Positions 10,181 through 20,723 are shown, counted from the stretch's first letter. The stretch: DNA of 64,000 bases from Lactarius indigo (GCA_025766275.1 JAFKAC010000027.1:310001-374000), one strand, 5' to 3'. Notes: a model not told the origin generated them from the letters alone. Numbers and translations: made by a program.

Positions 10181-12244
10181 GTGGCCGTAACAACAAGAGA
10201 CCAGTGGACGAGCTTTCGTCCTTACTCGCTCCAAAGAAGAGGAGAACGTAACGTCCCTACGTGCTTTTTACAAGCTGCCAGCTGGAGGGAACGACAAGAA
10301 GAAACCGGATACTTTGTGGAATTCAACGGACCTAGCAGGTTCCGCCCAGTTGAGTTCAATTTCGATCACCTGTGCTGGGTAGAGGTTACATGGAACCCCA
10401 TAGACTCCCAGTGGGACGCAGTACAACCAGCCGGACCCAGATACCGCTGCGACATCGACGCGCGGGAACTCAACACCAGATCAGACTGGGGTCCCATTGA
10501 CGGACAACTACGAGAACACTCCACAGGAGAAGTAGTGACAGAAGAAGGAAGTGAACTCAGTCAAGAAGAAAGTGAAGGACGAGACCCAAACCAGACAGAG
10601 ACTAGCGGAGGGGCCATACAAGATCTCCTCATAGAACGAGCTGAGTCTGCGCACATCACCGAACCCGAACCTATTCACATCCGATCCCCAGCCATCATGG
10701 CTACGATAACGCGCGCAATGGAAGAAGTTGCAATGGAAGAAGCGCGAGTAATACAAGACAAGGCAAGAAATGTCGTCATGCCCATCAACCCAGAAACAGG
10801 AGTACGTATGACCGCGGATGATGCCGCGATCTTCCGAGCAATAGGGTCGGATAGGGGAGATCCCCCGTCGGAAAGGCGGCCAACAATGGAATTACCCCCG
10901 GGAGTAGGAGGACCAGGAGACGATCCGCCACCGCCATCAGGAGGAGGCATCCCATTCGATCTGCGAAGAACCGAACCACCAAGAGGACCACCCCACGGTC
11001 CGCCTGGGGATGGAGGAGGTGGAGGAGGCGGGGGTGGCGGTGACGCCGGAGGAGGGGATAGAGGACACCCCAGCGAGAAATTAACCGGCGAGCCACCCTC
11101 TATTTTTGACGGAGACAGACTTAAAGTCGACCAATTCCTTACGCAGTGGCACGTTTATTGGGGCATGAATCTAGACGCCCCCATTATGCGCAACGACTAC
11201 AGGAGGTGCCTCCTGTTCCTCTCATATATCAAGGGCGGAGCAGTCAGCGAATGGGTTCTATCCTTCCTGAACTGGCTCAATCGGCAAATACAACGGGGAA
11301 TCAGCCCCTACACTCGAGGATTGTGGGACGCGGTGGCTGATGGCTTCAGCCAGAGATTTGAGAACACGTTGGAACGGGAGCAAGCACAAGCCATACTGCG
11401 AAAAGGCTTCAAAATGGCAGGAGAGGATATTGACAAGTACGTCAACGACTTTGAACAGTTAGCGCGGAAGGCTCATTACCACCTCAACGAACCACAAACC
11501 ATCAACCTGTTCACGTCGGGTCTGCCCAAGGAACTGTTCAAAAACGCGTTCCAATTTGATGAGCCAATAACATTTGACGACTGGAAGCGGGCCGTTCTCA
11601 AGCAACAAAAAAACTACATTCATCTTAAGGCGCGGCTCAACGAATACAAGAGTACAACGACCCAACCAAAGAAGCAGACTGGTAACGCAGGGTGGGCACT
11701 CCCGCAAAACCTACCACAGACCAACCCATGGGCCATGGACACCTCCGCTGATCGAGCCAAGGTGCGACTAGCCGGGTCCGAAGACATCGACTTCAATAAA
11801 CTGCCTCACCATGAGTGGCCAGCGCCACCCTTCCCCCCACGGGGAGGACCCGGAGCCAGGGGACGAGGGAGAGGCGGATCTAGGAGGGACTTAAGGAATG
11901 TCCTCTGCTATAACTGTCACGCTCCAGGCCACCTCTCACGAAATTGCCCACACCCCCGACAACAGAGACAATGGCAGAACGCCCCATCTAGCAGCAGAAT
12001 GACGGAGACTGCCTGGCCATTGCAGTGGCCGGGGTCTCCGGGACCCACGTCTCAATACGAACCGTCGCTGCTGGGGTATGCGACGCCGGCACCCAGCGCG
12101 ACACCCGCGCCACAAATCAAGGCAGCAAAAACGGCGGGAGAACAAGCGAAGGAATGGCTGACACAGGTAGCCAACAGTACAGACGAGGTAAAAGACCTCA
12201 TACTTCAAGACCTGTGGGGAAGAGAGGGTTTTCAGAACGCCTGA
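10181..12244 (+). CDS. G2 Gag (GUG start)
   Basis: 687 codons. The frame opens after a TAA at 10163 and has no ATG until about codon 173. The only candidate start is GTG at 10181 in CACCGTGGC. The N-terminal 170 residues are conserved in G1 and G5, so they are probably translated. Domains: acidic N-terminal region; proline/glycine-rich linker with a run of 11 Gly; Retrotrans_gag-type capsid region from TQWHVYWGMNLDAP to about codon 480; basic RG segment; CCHC knuckle CYNCHAPGHLSRNC near 11908-11950. It packages the RNA and forms the particle. The stop at 12242 follows a -1 frameshift heptamer by 9 nt. Confidence 0.9.
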   Translation: MAVTTRDQWTSFRPYSLQRRGERNVPTCFLQAASWRERQEETGYFVEFNGPSRFRPVEFNFDHLCWVEVTWNPIDSQWDAVQPAGPRYRCDIDARELNTRSDWGPIDGQLREHSTGEVVTEEGSELSQEESEGRDPNQTETSGGAIQDLLIERAESAHITEPEPIHIRSPAIMATITRAMEEVAMEEARVIQDKARNVVMPINPETGVRMTADDAAIFRAIGSDRGDPPSERRPTMELPPGVGGPGDDPPPPSGGGIPFDLRRTEPPRGPPHGPPGDGGGGGGGGGGDAGGGDRGHPSEKLTGEPPSIFDGDRLKVDQFLTQWHVYWGMNLDAPIMRNDYRRCLLFLSYIKGGAVSEWVLSFLNWLNRQIQRGISPYTRGLWDAVADGFSQRFENTLEREQAQAILRKGFKMAGEDIDKYVNDFEQLARKAHYHLNEPQTINLFTSGLPKELFKNAFQFDEPITFDDWKRAVLKQQKNYIHLKARLNEYKSTTTQPKKQTGNAGWALPQNLPQTNPWAMDTSADRAKVRLAGSEDIDFNKLPHHEWPAPPFPPRGGPGARGRGRGGSRRDLRNVLCYNCHAPGHLSRNCPHPRQQRQWQNAPSSSRMTETAWPLQWPGSPGPTSQYEPSLLGYATPAPSATPAPQIKAAKTAGEQAKEWLTQVANSTDEVKDLILQDLWGREGFQNA
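12226..12232 (+). promoter_or_regulatory. -1 ribosomal frameshift heptamer G_GGT_TTT, gag to pol
   Basis: In the gag frame the codons are GGT TTT preceded by G, the canonical X_XXY_YYZ form. Slipping back one base gives GGG TTT, the pol frame, and continues into SERLNPSVW. The heptamer is identical in G1 (18660-18666, minus) and G5 (62639-62645), although the next codons differ (CAG, TGG, CGG). Confidence 0.7.
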
Positions 12245-15200
12245 ACCCGTCAGTCTGGGTGAGGGCTTTACGATGTAATTCTGTAATTGTGACAACGCGC
12301 TATCGATCTTTGCGAATCCCAGTGACTGTCCACACGAATTACCAAATGACTGAAACAAATGCACTGGTGGACTCCGGAGCCACCGATAATTTCATCCGAC
12401 CAAGAATGGCAGCCCGGGCAGGAATCCCGATATGGCCCTTAGAAACGCCTCGCAAAATATGGAACATAGATAATACGGAAAACAAAGCTGGGTTAATCAC
12501 TCATTATGTTAACCTAGAAGTGAAAACACGCGGACAGATTAAAAGGATGACCTTTTTGGTCACCGACCTCGGCAGTGAAGACATGGTACTGGGCTATCCA
12601 TGGCTGAGCGCCTTCGAACCTACGATTAGTTGGGCAACAGCAACCGTGCATCTGGACACGCAACCAGTAGTTCTGGCTACTACTGAGGAACTACTCACGA
12701 CACCCGCTGTGCGGGCTCTAATTGTAGCAGAAAAAGAGACAATTATCCAAGAGTTAGAGGAAGAAGAAACCTTCGTAAGAGCCACTACTTCGACAGAATT
12801 GGCAATATCAGCAAAACAACAACAAACGGCAGCGGTGCTGCCGCCGGTATATGCAGAGTACAGTATGCTGTTCAACGAGCAGGCCTCGCATCGATTCCCT
12901 CCATCTCGACCCTGGGATCATGCTATTGACTTCAAGCCATCGGCGCCAGCGGCGATCGATTGCAAGATCTACCCTATGACGCAAAAAGAAGAAGGCGAAT
13001 TAAAAGAATTCCTCGATGAAAAACTGAAACAGGGATATCTACGCCCTTCTATCTCCCCGTACGCCTCATCTTTCTTCTTTATCAAAAAGAAGGACGGAAA
13101 GCTACGCCCAGTACAGGACTACCGTGTGATTAACTCGCACACCATTCGCAACCAATATCCGCTGCCGCTTATTCAGGACCTCATTTTGGACCTCAGCAAC
13201 GCCCACATCTATACGAAGCTTGATATCCGCTGGGGCTATAACAACATCCGCATTCGCGACGGAGATCAAGAGAAAGCGGCATTCAAAACCAAATTCGGCC
13301 TTTTTGAGCCTACGGTCATGTTCTTCGGCCTCACCAACTCTCCTGCAACCTTCCAGGTGATGATGAATCACATCTACTGCGATACGATCGTGAAGCACGA
13401 GCGTCTGGGAACTACAATACGTGTTTACATGGACGATATTGGCATAGCCACTCATTTTGACCACGATCTAGCGGCTCATATCGCCGCCGTACGCGACGTA
13501 CTGAGTGTCGCACGCGAACACGATCTCTACTTCAAACTTGAGAAGTGCCTGTTCCACCAACCGCGGATGGATTACCTGGGGGTAATCCTTGAAAGGGGGG
13601 TGACCCGAATGGACCCTGTAAAAGTTCAAGGCATCAAAGACTGGCCTACGCCAACAAAGGTCAAAGACGTTCGATCGTTCTTGGGCTTCTGCAACTTTTA
13701 CAGACTTTTCATCCGCGGATTCGCAACCCATGCTAAACCACTCACCAAACTGACTAGGAAAGACGAAGAATGGAGGTGGACTGACAAGGAAAACAACGCA
13801 TTCAATACCCTCAAACGCCTCGTAACCGAGGAACCGGTATTGGCGCACCCGGTCCTCCAAGACCCGTTTGAATTGGAAGTTGACGCTTCCGGATACGCGG
13901 TGGGAGCCGTACTTTTACAACGAAAGTCTGACAGAAAACGACACCCTATAGGCTATTACTCAGCCACACTCTCGGAGGCAGAGCGAAACTATGACATCTA
14001 CGACTTGGAGCTGCTCGCAATAGTCAAGGCATTGCGGAACTGGAGACCGCTGCTTGCCGGAGCCCCACATAAAATTAAGATTTATTCGGACCATCTCAAC
14101 CTACAATATTGGAGGTCGCCACAGAAGATCAGCAGGCGAGTTGCCAGGGAAGTGCTCGAGCTTTCTGAGTACGATTTCGAGATTCACCACATCAAAGGAA
14201 AGAACAACGGTCGAGCAGACGCACTTTCAAGACGACCCGACTACAATCAGGGAGAAGACGACAACAGTGAAGTGGTTGTCCTGCCTCCCGAGGTCTTTGT
14301 GAGAACTCTCAACGTCGCACGCACCTTCACCGCAAACCCGAATCTGCTCCAACCACGTCACCAACAAGACGACGAAGTAATCAAGGTATGGGTAGACCCC
14401 CATAACCTCAAAAAAATAGAAGGGGAATGGTATAAAGACGGCAGGTTCGTGATCACCGGACCAGCCTCGACGTATCGGGTGCTAATACACGACCACCACG
14501 ACTTACCAATACATGGCCACCCCGGAGTGGCAAGAACGCAGCGAATCCTGGAACGACATTACTGGTGGCCACGATTACGAAAGGACGTATACGAGTACGT
14601 CCAAGGCTGTGCGGAATGTCAGCGGAACAAGGTGAACACAAGGCCCATACGAGCCGCGCTACATCCCATCACGCCAGTACTGGACGCTGTACCCTTCCAA
14701 ACCATAGCCATGGACTTTATCACCAAACTACCGCCGTCACAGGGGTACGACAGCATACTGACAGTCACGGACCACGACTGTAGCAAGGCCTCCATCTTTA
14801 TCCCCTGTCGAGAAGAGATAACAGCTGAGGAGACCGCAGCCCTGTACGTTGCTCACGTGTTTAAGCGCTTCGGATTACCGCGCAAGTGCATTAGTGACAG
14901 GGATCCACGATTTGCGTCAAAATTCACCAGAGAAGTATGCCGAGTCCTAGGCATCCAGCAAAACATATCAACAGCGTACCACCCACGGACCGATGGACAG
15001 TCCGAGCGCACCAACCAGTGGTTGGAACAGTACCTGTGTTTCTGGGTGAATGAGCGACAAGACAACTGGGTTGCTTATCTGCCAATCGCCGAATTCGCTC
15101 ATAATAACTGGCCACATGAGCACACGAAGGAGTCGCCGTTCCAACTTCTGATGGGGTATAACCCACAAGCGGATTGGACCGATAAGCCATCCCCCCTTCC

Positions 15201-16869
15201 GCAAGTCACAAGACGACTGACACAGCTGAAAGAGGCTCGAGAGGACGCTCAGCGCCTCATAAAACGAGCTCAAGAGGCGTGGATACGCAATAAAGATACG
15301 CCCAATTTCAAGATAGGAGACCTCGTGTGGCTGGAAGGAAAACATCTCCGAACCAATCAGCCCACGGCGAAATTAGCGGCGCGACGCCACGGACCATTCC
15401 GGGTGACACAGGTGATGTCCCCTTACAATTATCGATTAGAACTTCCCACGCAGTGGAGCATTCACCCAGTGTTCCACATCGATCTCCTCACGCCATACAA
15501 ACAAACTCCCCTTCACGGGGAAAATTTCACACGACCGCCACCCGAGTTGATCGATGGAGAAGAGGAGTACGAAGTCGAGGCCATTCTGGACTCTCGGCAT
15601 TTCGGCAGAGGAAGAAGGCTCCAATACCTCGTCAAGTGGAAGGGATACCCGGACTCGGAGAATCAGTGGGTCAACAAGGATGACGTCTTCGCACCGGAGG
15701 CGCTCCGCCTCTTTCAGGAAGCGCAAGCACACGGAGCTACGGTTAAAAGGGGTTTGGTCATCGCTCAGGAAAGTCATCCCCTTTTCCTTCGCTCTACCAT
15801 CTCCACTCTCATGCCCACTTCCCCTCTGCGACATGTCACCCAAGCGATACTCCTCGACTCCCTTGCCGAAGACGCTCGGGCCCTCCTCGCAGAAGACGAC
15901 AAGACTGAGGTTCCCAACACCCAAATCACCCCGTACACACCTGTCGGCCAACCAGAGGGCCGTATCACCGCGCAAGAATGGGCAAATGTCCTTGCCCGAT
16001 TCCCAGACCCCACACAACAGCCCGACGACGAGTCCGCCGTCGCCCACGTCTTCCGCGACGAACATGGGGCGTGCGAGCCCATCGCTGCCATTCCCCCAAG
16101 CGACGACCTCGTCGGCGTTCGCGGAGTTTTCCCGCGCAACGACGAGCGTTCAAGCTCTCCTGGAGTACGAGTTGGACGGTTGGAGGAGGGTAGCGGCGGA
16201 GTGGCAGAAGGAACAGCTAGACTCAGCCGCGGCCCGACTGAAAGAGATGCGAGAGCGGCGGCAGCGATGGAGGCTGCTGAGGCTGGCCATGACGACGACG
16301 ATTACTACCCGGCACGCCACGCCTTCCTTCGAACGAAAAGCGACCCTACTAATCCCCGCATCACACCCTGGCTCGTCAACTCTGACGGGTCCGCCATGTA
16401 TCGAGGACATGTGCGTGTACCAGGCGCCGCAGACCATCGTCCCTTCACCGCCACTGACGACCCCGCGCACGTTATTGCGCCTGAAGGGTTCCGGGCAAAT
16501 CGACGACCCCATCACATTCCATACCCCATCACTGGGCCCGACGGAGTAGAGAGGGACGCTTCTCACGTCCAGATTATTGGAGGGGCGGACCCCCTCATAC
16601 TCGGGGTGATACCTGGCTCCCCCCATCTATACGGTAAGCCCCTCTACGCCGAGCCACACGTCAACGCCGCGCTGCGCCCCACGTACCCCCACGAAGATCT
16701 CGTCATCTTCGCCGCGGACAAGATTACGGACCGCGCTCTCAATCGCATCAACGACGAGACGCTTACGGCGGAAGTCACGCGCTACCGCGCGGCCAGTTTC
16801 GAACTGGAGCGACTTCGCACTAGGGTGGCTCAGCTCCGCGACATGATCGCGTGCGCCCAAAGCGACTGA
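12226..16869 (+). CDS. G2 Pol: protease, RT, RNase H, integrase, chromodomain, C-terminal domain
   Basis: Read from the frameshift site. The frame is open from 12025, but the part inside gag is probably chance. Order: retropepsin VDSGATDNF (12366); reverse transcriptase with KLRPVQDYRVINS (13099) and YMDD (13426); RNase H EVDASGYAVGAV (13876) and YDLELLAIV; integrase HH-CC finger (about 14500-14630); core D at AMDFITKLP (14709), D at SDRDPRFAS (14893) and E at GQSERTNQW (15000); chromodomain with YLVKWKGYPDSENQW (15625); about 380 further residues. That tail ends in a domain with LTAEVTRYRAA and a predicted coiled coil. Its stop, TGA at 16867, replaces an arginine position of G1. Without it 24 more residues would end with PARDFR at about 16960, as in G1. 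The chromodomain is known to target integration to marked chromatin. Confidence 0.95.
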   Translation, partial: GFSERLNPSVWVRALRCNSVIVTTRYRSLRIPVTVHTNYQMTETNALVDSGATDNFIRPRMAARAGIPIWPLETPRKIWNIDNTENKAGLITHYVNLEVKTRGQIKRMTFLVTDLGSEDMVLGYPWLSAFEPTISWATATVHLDTQPVVLATTEELLTTPAVRALIVAEKETIIQELEEEETFVRATTSTELAISAKQQQTAAVLPPVYAEYSMLFNEQASHRFPPSRPWDHAIDFKPSAPAAIDCKIYPMTQKEEGELKEFLDEKLKQGYLRPSISPYASSFFFIKKKDGKLRPVQDYRVINSHTIRNQYPLPLIQDLILDLSNAHIYTKLDIRWGYNNIRIRDGDQEKAAFKTKFGLFEPTVMFFGLTNSPATFQVMMNHIYCDTIVKHERLGTTIRVYMDDIGIATHFDHDLAAHIAAVRDVLSVAREHDLYFKLEKCLFHQPRMDYLGVILERGVTRMDPVKVQGIKDWPTPTKVKDVRSFLGFCNFYRLFIRGFATHAKPLTKLTRKDEEWRWTDKENNAFNTLKRLVTEEPVLAHPVLQDPFELEVDASGYAVGAVLLQRKSDRKRHPIGYYSATLSEAERNYDIYDLELLAIVKALRNWRPLLAGAPHKIKIYSDHLNLQYWRSPQKISRRVAREVLELSEYDFEIHHIKGKNNGRADALSRRPDYNQGEDDNSEVVVLPPEVFVRTLNVARTFTANPNLLQPRHQQDDEVIKVWVDPHNLKKIEGEWYKDGRFVITGPASTYRVLIHDHHDLPIHGHPGVARTQRILERHYWWPRLRKDVYEYVQGCAECQRNKVNTRPIRAALHPITPVLDAVPFQTIAMDFITKLPPSQGYDSILTVTDHDCSKASIFIPCREEITAEETAALYVAHVFKRFGLPRKCISDRDPRFASKFTREVCRVLGIQQNISTAYHPRTDGQSERTNQWLEQYLCFWVNERQDNWVAYLPIAEFAHNNWPHEHTKESPFQLLMGYNPQADWTDKPSPLPQVTRRLTQLKEAREDAQRLIKRAQEAWIRNKDTPNFKIGDLVWLEGKHLRTNQPTAKLAARRHGPFRVTQVMSPYNYRLELPTQWSIHPVFHIDLLTPYKQTPLHGENFTRPPPELIDGEEEYEVEAILDSRHFGRGRRLQYLVKWKGYPDSENQWVNKDDVFAPEALRLFQEAQAHGATVKRGLVIAQESHPLFLRSTISTLMPTSPLRHVTQAILLDSLAEDARALLAEDDKTEVPNTQITPYTPVGQPEGRITAQEWANVLARFPDPTQQPDDESAVAHVFRDEHGACEPIAAIPPSDDLVGVRGVFPRNDERSSSPGVRVGRLEEGSGGVAEGTARLSRGPTERDARAAAAMEAAEAGHDDDDYYPARHAFLRTKSDPTNPRITPWLVNSDGSAMYRGHVRVPGAADHRPFTATDDPAHVIAPEGFRANRRPHHIPYPITGPDGVERDASHVQIIGGADPLILGVIPGSPHLYGKPLYAEPHVNAALRPTYPHEDLVIFAADKITDRALNRINDETLTAEVTRYRAASFELERLRTRVAQLRDMIACAQSD

Positions 16870-16976
16870 CAGGACTCCATCTACCGACTGGAGCGCGCTA
16901 CGGCACTCGAGCGCATCGCCGACGAACAGCACGACTGGCCGGCTAGGGACTTTCGGTGAGTCGGGGCCTCACGCTG

Positions 16977-16988
16977 AAAGGAGGGTGA
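16977..16988 (+). other. Polypurine tract of G2
   Basis: AAAGGAGGGTGA directly before the 3' LTR. It is the expected plus-strand primer. Confidence 0.85.
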
Positions 16989-17515
16989 TGTCACGTTTCG
17001 GTTTGGATGGACTGCACGACTCATACCCTTACTGTACCGGTTGTCACTACGGCGGTAAGGTATATTAGTGACGGACTTACTTACGGTGATACGGTAGTGC
17101 GATAGGCGATAGGGACTCGATAGCTGACTGATGACTGACGCCACTAGTACTGGTACTAGTAGTATTAGGGTTCGCGCTGTTTCTGCGATACGTCGGACGC
17201 TACTTACTGTGACTCATAGCAGCACTTCAAAGCCTGCTAGAACGAGTATTTAAACTGTCTTGTGAAGACCAAGATATGCCATCTTGGTCTTCTTGAATCG
17301 TCACTTGCTCTTCTCTTCTTGTTTCTCTTTGACTCTAAATCTCTTCGCTCCAATTCCATTCGCAACTTCAGAATCTTCGACTTGCCGGTGTACCTTCGTG
17401 TATTCACCGAGGCAAGGACTTGGACCTCCGCGTCTTCAAGGTTGAAACTTCAATACAGCTAAGTTGTTGCCGCCAACCGAGCTCAAGTCGAGCTAAACGT
17501 CGTGGTGACGTTACA
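16989..17515 (+). repeat. 3' LTR of G2
   Basis: 527 bp. It differs from the 5' LTR at four transitions, for example agatatgcc here against agatacgcc at the hairpin loop. Confidence 0.97.
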
Positions 17516-18666
17516 CTGTATATGTGGTTCATCATGGCTTGGAAGGTTGCGGGGGAGTTGGTAAGACCGAAGAACATGACCGTAGGCTCAAAAAGGCCGA
17601 ATTTGGTTTTGAAGGCTGCCTTTTCTTGGTCGCCGTCGCAGATACGTACATTATTATAGCCCCATCGAATATCGAGCTTGGTGTAGATGTGGGCGTTGCT
17701 AAGATTGAGAATGAGGTCCTGAATGAGTGGAAGGGGATACTGATTGCGAATGGTGTACGAGTTAATGACCCGGTAGTCCTGTACCGGGTGTAGTTTTCCG
17801 TCCTTCTTTTTGATGAAAAAGAAGGATGATGCGTACGGGGAAATGGAAGGGCACAGGTAACCCTGTTTCAATTTCTCGTCTAGGAATTCCTTGAGCTCGC
17901 CTTCTTCCTTTTGCGTGAGAGGGTATATTTTGCAGTCTATGGCGGTCGGTGTGGACGGTTTGAAGTCGATTGCGTGGTCCCACGGTCGAGCCGGGGGAAA
18001 GCGATGCGAGGCCTGCTCGCTGAAGAGCTTACTGAAGGCAGCATATTCTGGGGGGAGGACGGTCGTCGCTTGGTGTTGCTTTGCTTGTATGGCCAATTCT
18101 GTCGAAGTGGTGGCTCTCGCATACGTTTCTTCTTCTAGTTCTCGTACAATATCTTCCTTCTCGGCCACTATCAGGGCTCGAGTGGCGGTCGTCGGAAGCC
18201 ACATTTCTTCGGTGGCCAGCACCACTGGTTGCATGTCGGGGTGTATAGTTGCCGTGGCCCACTGGATAGTGGGTTCGAAAGCGCTAAGCCAGGGGTAACC
18301 GAGGACGATGTCCTCGCTTCCGAGGTCCGTAACCAGGAAGGTCATCTTTTTTACCTGTCCTCGTGTTTTCACCTCTAGGTTAACATAATGAGTGATTAAC
18401 CCAGCTTTGTTTTCCGTATTGTCTATATTCCATATTTTGCGTGGTGTTTCTAGTGGGCACACCGGGATTCCCGCCCGTTTTGCCATGCTTGGTCGGATGA
18501 AATTGTCGGTTGCTCCAGAGTCGACCAACACGTTGGTTTCAGTCGTTTGATATTCCGTTCGGACAGTTACTGGAATTCGCAATGATCGATAGCGTGTTGT
18601 CACGATTACAGAATTACAATGTAAGGCCCTCACCCAGACTGACGGGTTCAGGCGTCCCAAAAACCC
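17516..18666 (-). pseudogene. G1 Pol, 5' part: protease and RT first half
   Basis: Read from the conserved heptamer at 18666-18660. Retropepsin VDSGATDNFIRP near 18520; linker; RT fingers and palm with KLHPVQDYRVINS near 17790 and FGLTNSPATFQ near 17560. The frame runs into G2 after MMNHIY. It resumes at 9629 with RDTIAKHERLG once one ctgta copy is dropped, so G2 caused no frameshift other than its own presence. Confidence 0.93.
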
Positions 18667-20717
18667 TCTTTTCCCCATAGGTCCTGTAGTATGAGATCTT
18701 TTACTTCGTCCGTACTATTGGCTACTTGCGTAAGCCACTCCTTTGCCTGTTCTCCGGCCGTCTTCGTGGTTGCTGCGTTGATTTGGGGTATGGGCGTCGC
18801 GCTTGGTGCTGGTGACATATATCCGGGCAGCGACGGGGCATACTGTGATGGCGCATATTGGGACACGGGTCCTTGGGGGTACACGGTGGTTTCGGTCATG
18901 CGACTGCTGGATGCAGCAGTCGGCCACTGTTGCTGGACGCGTGGATGCGGGCAATTTCGTGAGAGATGTCCGGGAGCATGACAGTTATAACAAAGGACAT
19001 TCCTCAAGTCCCTTCGGGAGCCTCCTCTTCCTCGCCCTCTTGCTCCTGGCCCTCCCCGCGGTGGAAATGGCGGCGTGGGCCAGTTGTGGTGTGGCAGTTT
19101 GTTGAAGTCAATATCTTCGGACCCTGCCAATCTTACCTTAGCGCGATCGGCTGAGGTATCCATGGCCCAGGGGTTGGTCTGTGGTAGGTTTTGGGGGACC
19201 GCCCATCCCGCGTTGCCGCTTTGCTTCTTCGGTTGCGTCGTCGTATTTTTGTACTCGTTGAGCCTCGCTTTGAGGTGTATGTAGTTCTTCTGTCGCTTGA
19301 GGATGGCTCTCTTCCAGTCGTCGAAGGTTATGGGGTCGTCGAATTGGAACGTGTTTTTGAAGAGTTCCTTGGGTAGACCCGACGTAAAGAGGTCAATGGT
19401 TTGCAGTTCATTGAGGCAGTAGTGAGCCTTCCGCGCGAGCTGTTCAAAGTCATTGACGTACTTGTCAATGTCCTCGCCTGTCATTTTAAACCCCTTTCGT
19501 AGTATCGCCTGGGCTTGCTCTCGTTCCAGCGTGTTCTCGAAGCGCTGGCTGAAGCCGTCGGCAACGGCTTCCCAGAGGGCTGGAGTATAGGGACTAATCC
19601 CTCGTTGTATCTGTCGATTAAGCCAGTTTAAGAAGGACAGCACCCATTCGCTGACGGCTCCTCCTTTGATGTAGGAGAGGAACAGGAGACATCTCCTGTA
19701 GTCGTTTCGCATGATGGGGGCGTCCAAGTTCATGCCCCAATAGACATGCCACTGTGTCAGGAATTGGTCTATTTTGAGTCTGTCTCCATCAAAAATGGAA
19801 GGTGGCTCGCCGGTGAGTTTCTCGTTATGATGTCCTCCTCCTCCTCCACCGGCGTCTCCTCCTCCGCCTCCGCCTCCGCCTCCTCCTCCAGGCGGTCCAC
19901 TGGGCGGTCTTCGTGGTGGCTCGGTTCTTCGTAGGTCGAAAGGGACTCCCCCTCCTGGCAGCGGCGGTGGATCCCCACTAGGTCCTCCGGCTCCTGGAGG
20001 TAATTCTAATGCGAGGGGTCATCCTGATGGCGGGTCCCCTCTGTTGGACCCTATTGCTCGAAATATTGCGGCGTCGTCTGCCGTCATTCGTCTTCCGGTC
20101 TCTGGGTTGATAGGCATGAGGATTTCTCTTGCCTCTGCTCGTATGGCGCGCGATTCTTCAAGCGCTACTTCTTCCATTGCTTGGGTGATGGTGGCCATGA
20201 TTGCTGGCGATTGAATGTGAATGGGTTCTGGCTCTGTAATGTGGGCAGACTCAGCTCGTTCGAGGAGAAGATCTTGTATTGCCCCTCCGCTGGTTTCTGT
20301 CTGACTCGGTTCTTGTCCCTCGCTTTCTTCCTGACTTTGCTCTTCTTCTTCTTCCTCGGATACTACTTCTCCAGTGGAGTGTTCTCTTACTTGTCTGTCA
20401 ATGGGGCCCCAGTCGGCTCTGCTATTAAGTTCTCGTGTGTCGATGTCGCAACGATATCGGGGTCCTGCCAGTCGTATTGCGTCCCACTGGGAGTCTATTG
20501 GGTTCCACATAACTTCCACCCAACACAAATGGTCAAAGTTGAACTCAACTGGGCGGAACCTGCTAGGTCCGTTAAATTCCACAAAGTATCCGGTTTCTTC
20601 CTGTCTGTCCCTCCAACTAGCCGCTTGTAGAAAGCGAGTGGGGACGTTTCGTTCTCCTCTCCTTGGGATTGAGTAAGGACGGAAGCTCGTCCACTGATCT
20701 CTTGTTGTTACAGCCAC
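18648..20717 (-). pseudogene. G1 Gag with one in-frame TGA
   Basis: 690 codons from GTG (20717) to the stop at 18648, with TGA at 20019-20021. At that point G5 has GRRPALELPPG, so TGA stands for CGA. The two halves are in the same frame. It has the same domains as G2 Gag: glycine run near 19850-19890, capsid region, and CCHC knuckle CYNCHAPGHLSRNC near 18960. In G1 a CpG-type change has also made an ATG in the leader (20745-20747 on the plus strand) that G2 and G5 lack. Confidence 0.9.
18660..18666 (-). promoter_or_regulatory. -1 frameshift heptamer of G1
   Basis: GGGTTTT on the minus strand, in the same register as in G2. The following codon is TGG rather than CAG. Confidence 0.65.
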
Positions 20718-20723
20718 GATGGG

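Larger units (their letters stand above)
9635..17515 (+). mobile_element. Complete chromodomain Ty3/gypsy element G2 (family 1)
   Basis: 7,881 bp, bounded by ctgta target copies at 9630-9634 and 17516-17520. Order: LTR (9635-10161), self-complementary primer site (10164-10174), gag (10181-12244), pol in the -1 frame (to 16869), polypurine tract (16977-16988), LTR (16989-17515). The two 527-bp LTRs differ at 4 sites by my count, all transitions, so it is younger than G1, as nesting requires. Only one likely lesion is visible, a TGA near the end of Pol. It is the best reference copy of this family here. Confidence 0.97.

Noticed and set aside
12025..12225. Upstream part of the long pol frame (from 12025) as real N-terminal Pol
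   Set aside because: It lies wholly inside gag, and the conserved part starts at the frameshift heptamer. The overlap is most simply a chance open stretch.
16881..17144. Minus-strand frame beginning MASVISQLSSPY in the 3' end of G2
   Set aside because: It is the antisense of the LTR and Pol end; the same antisense frame recurs in every family 1 LTR.
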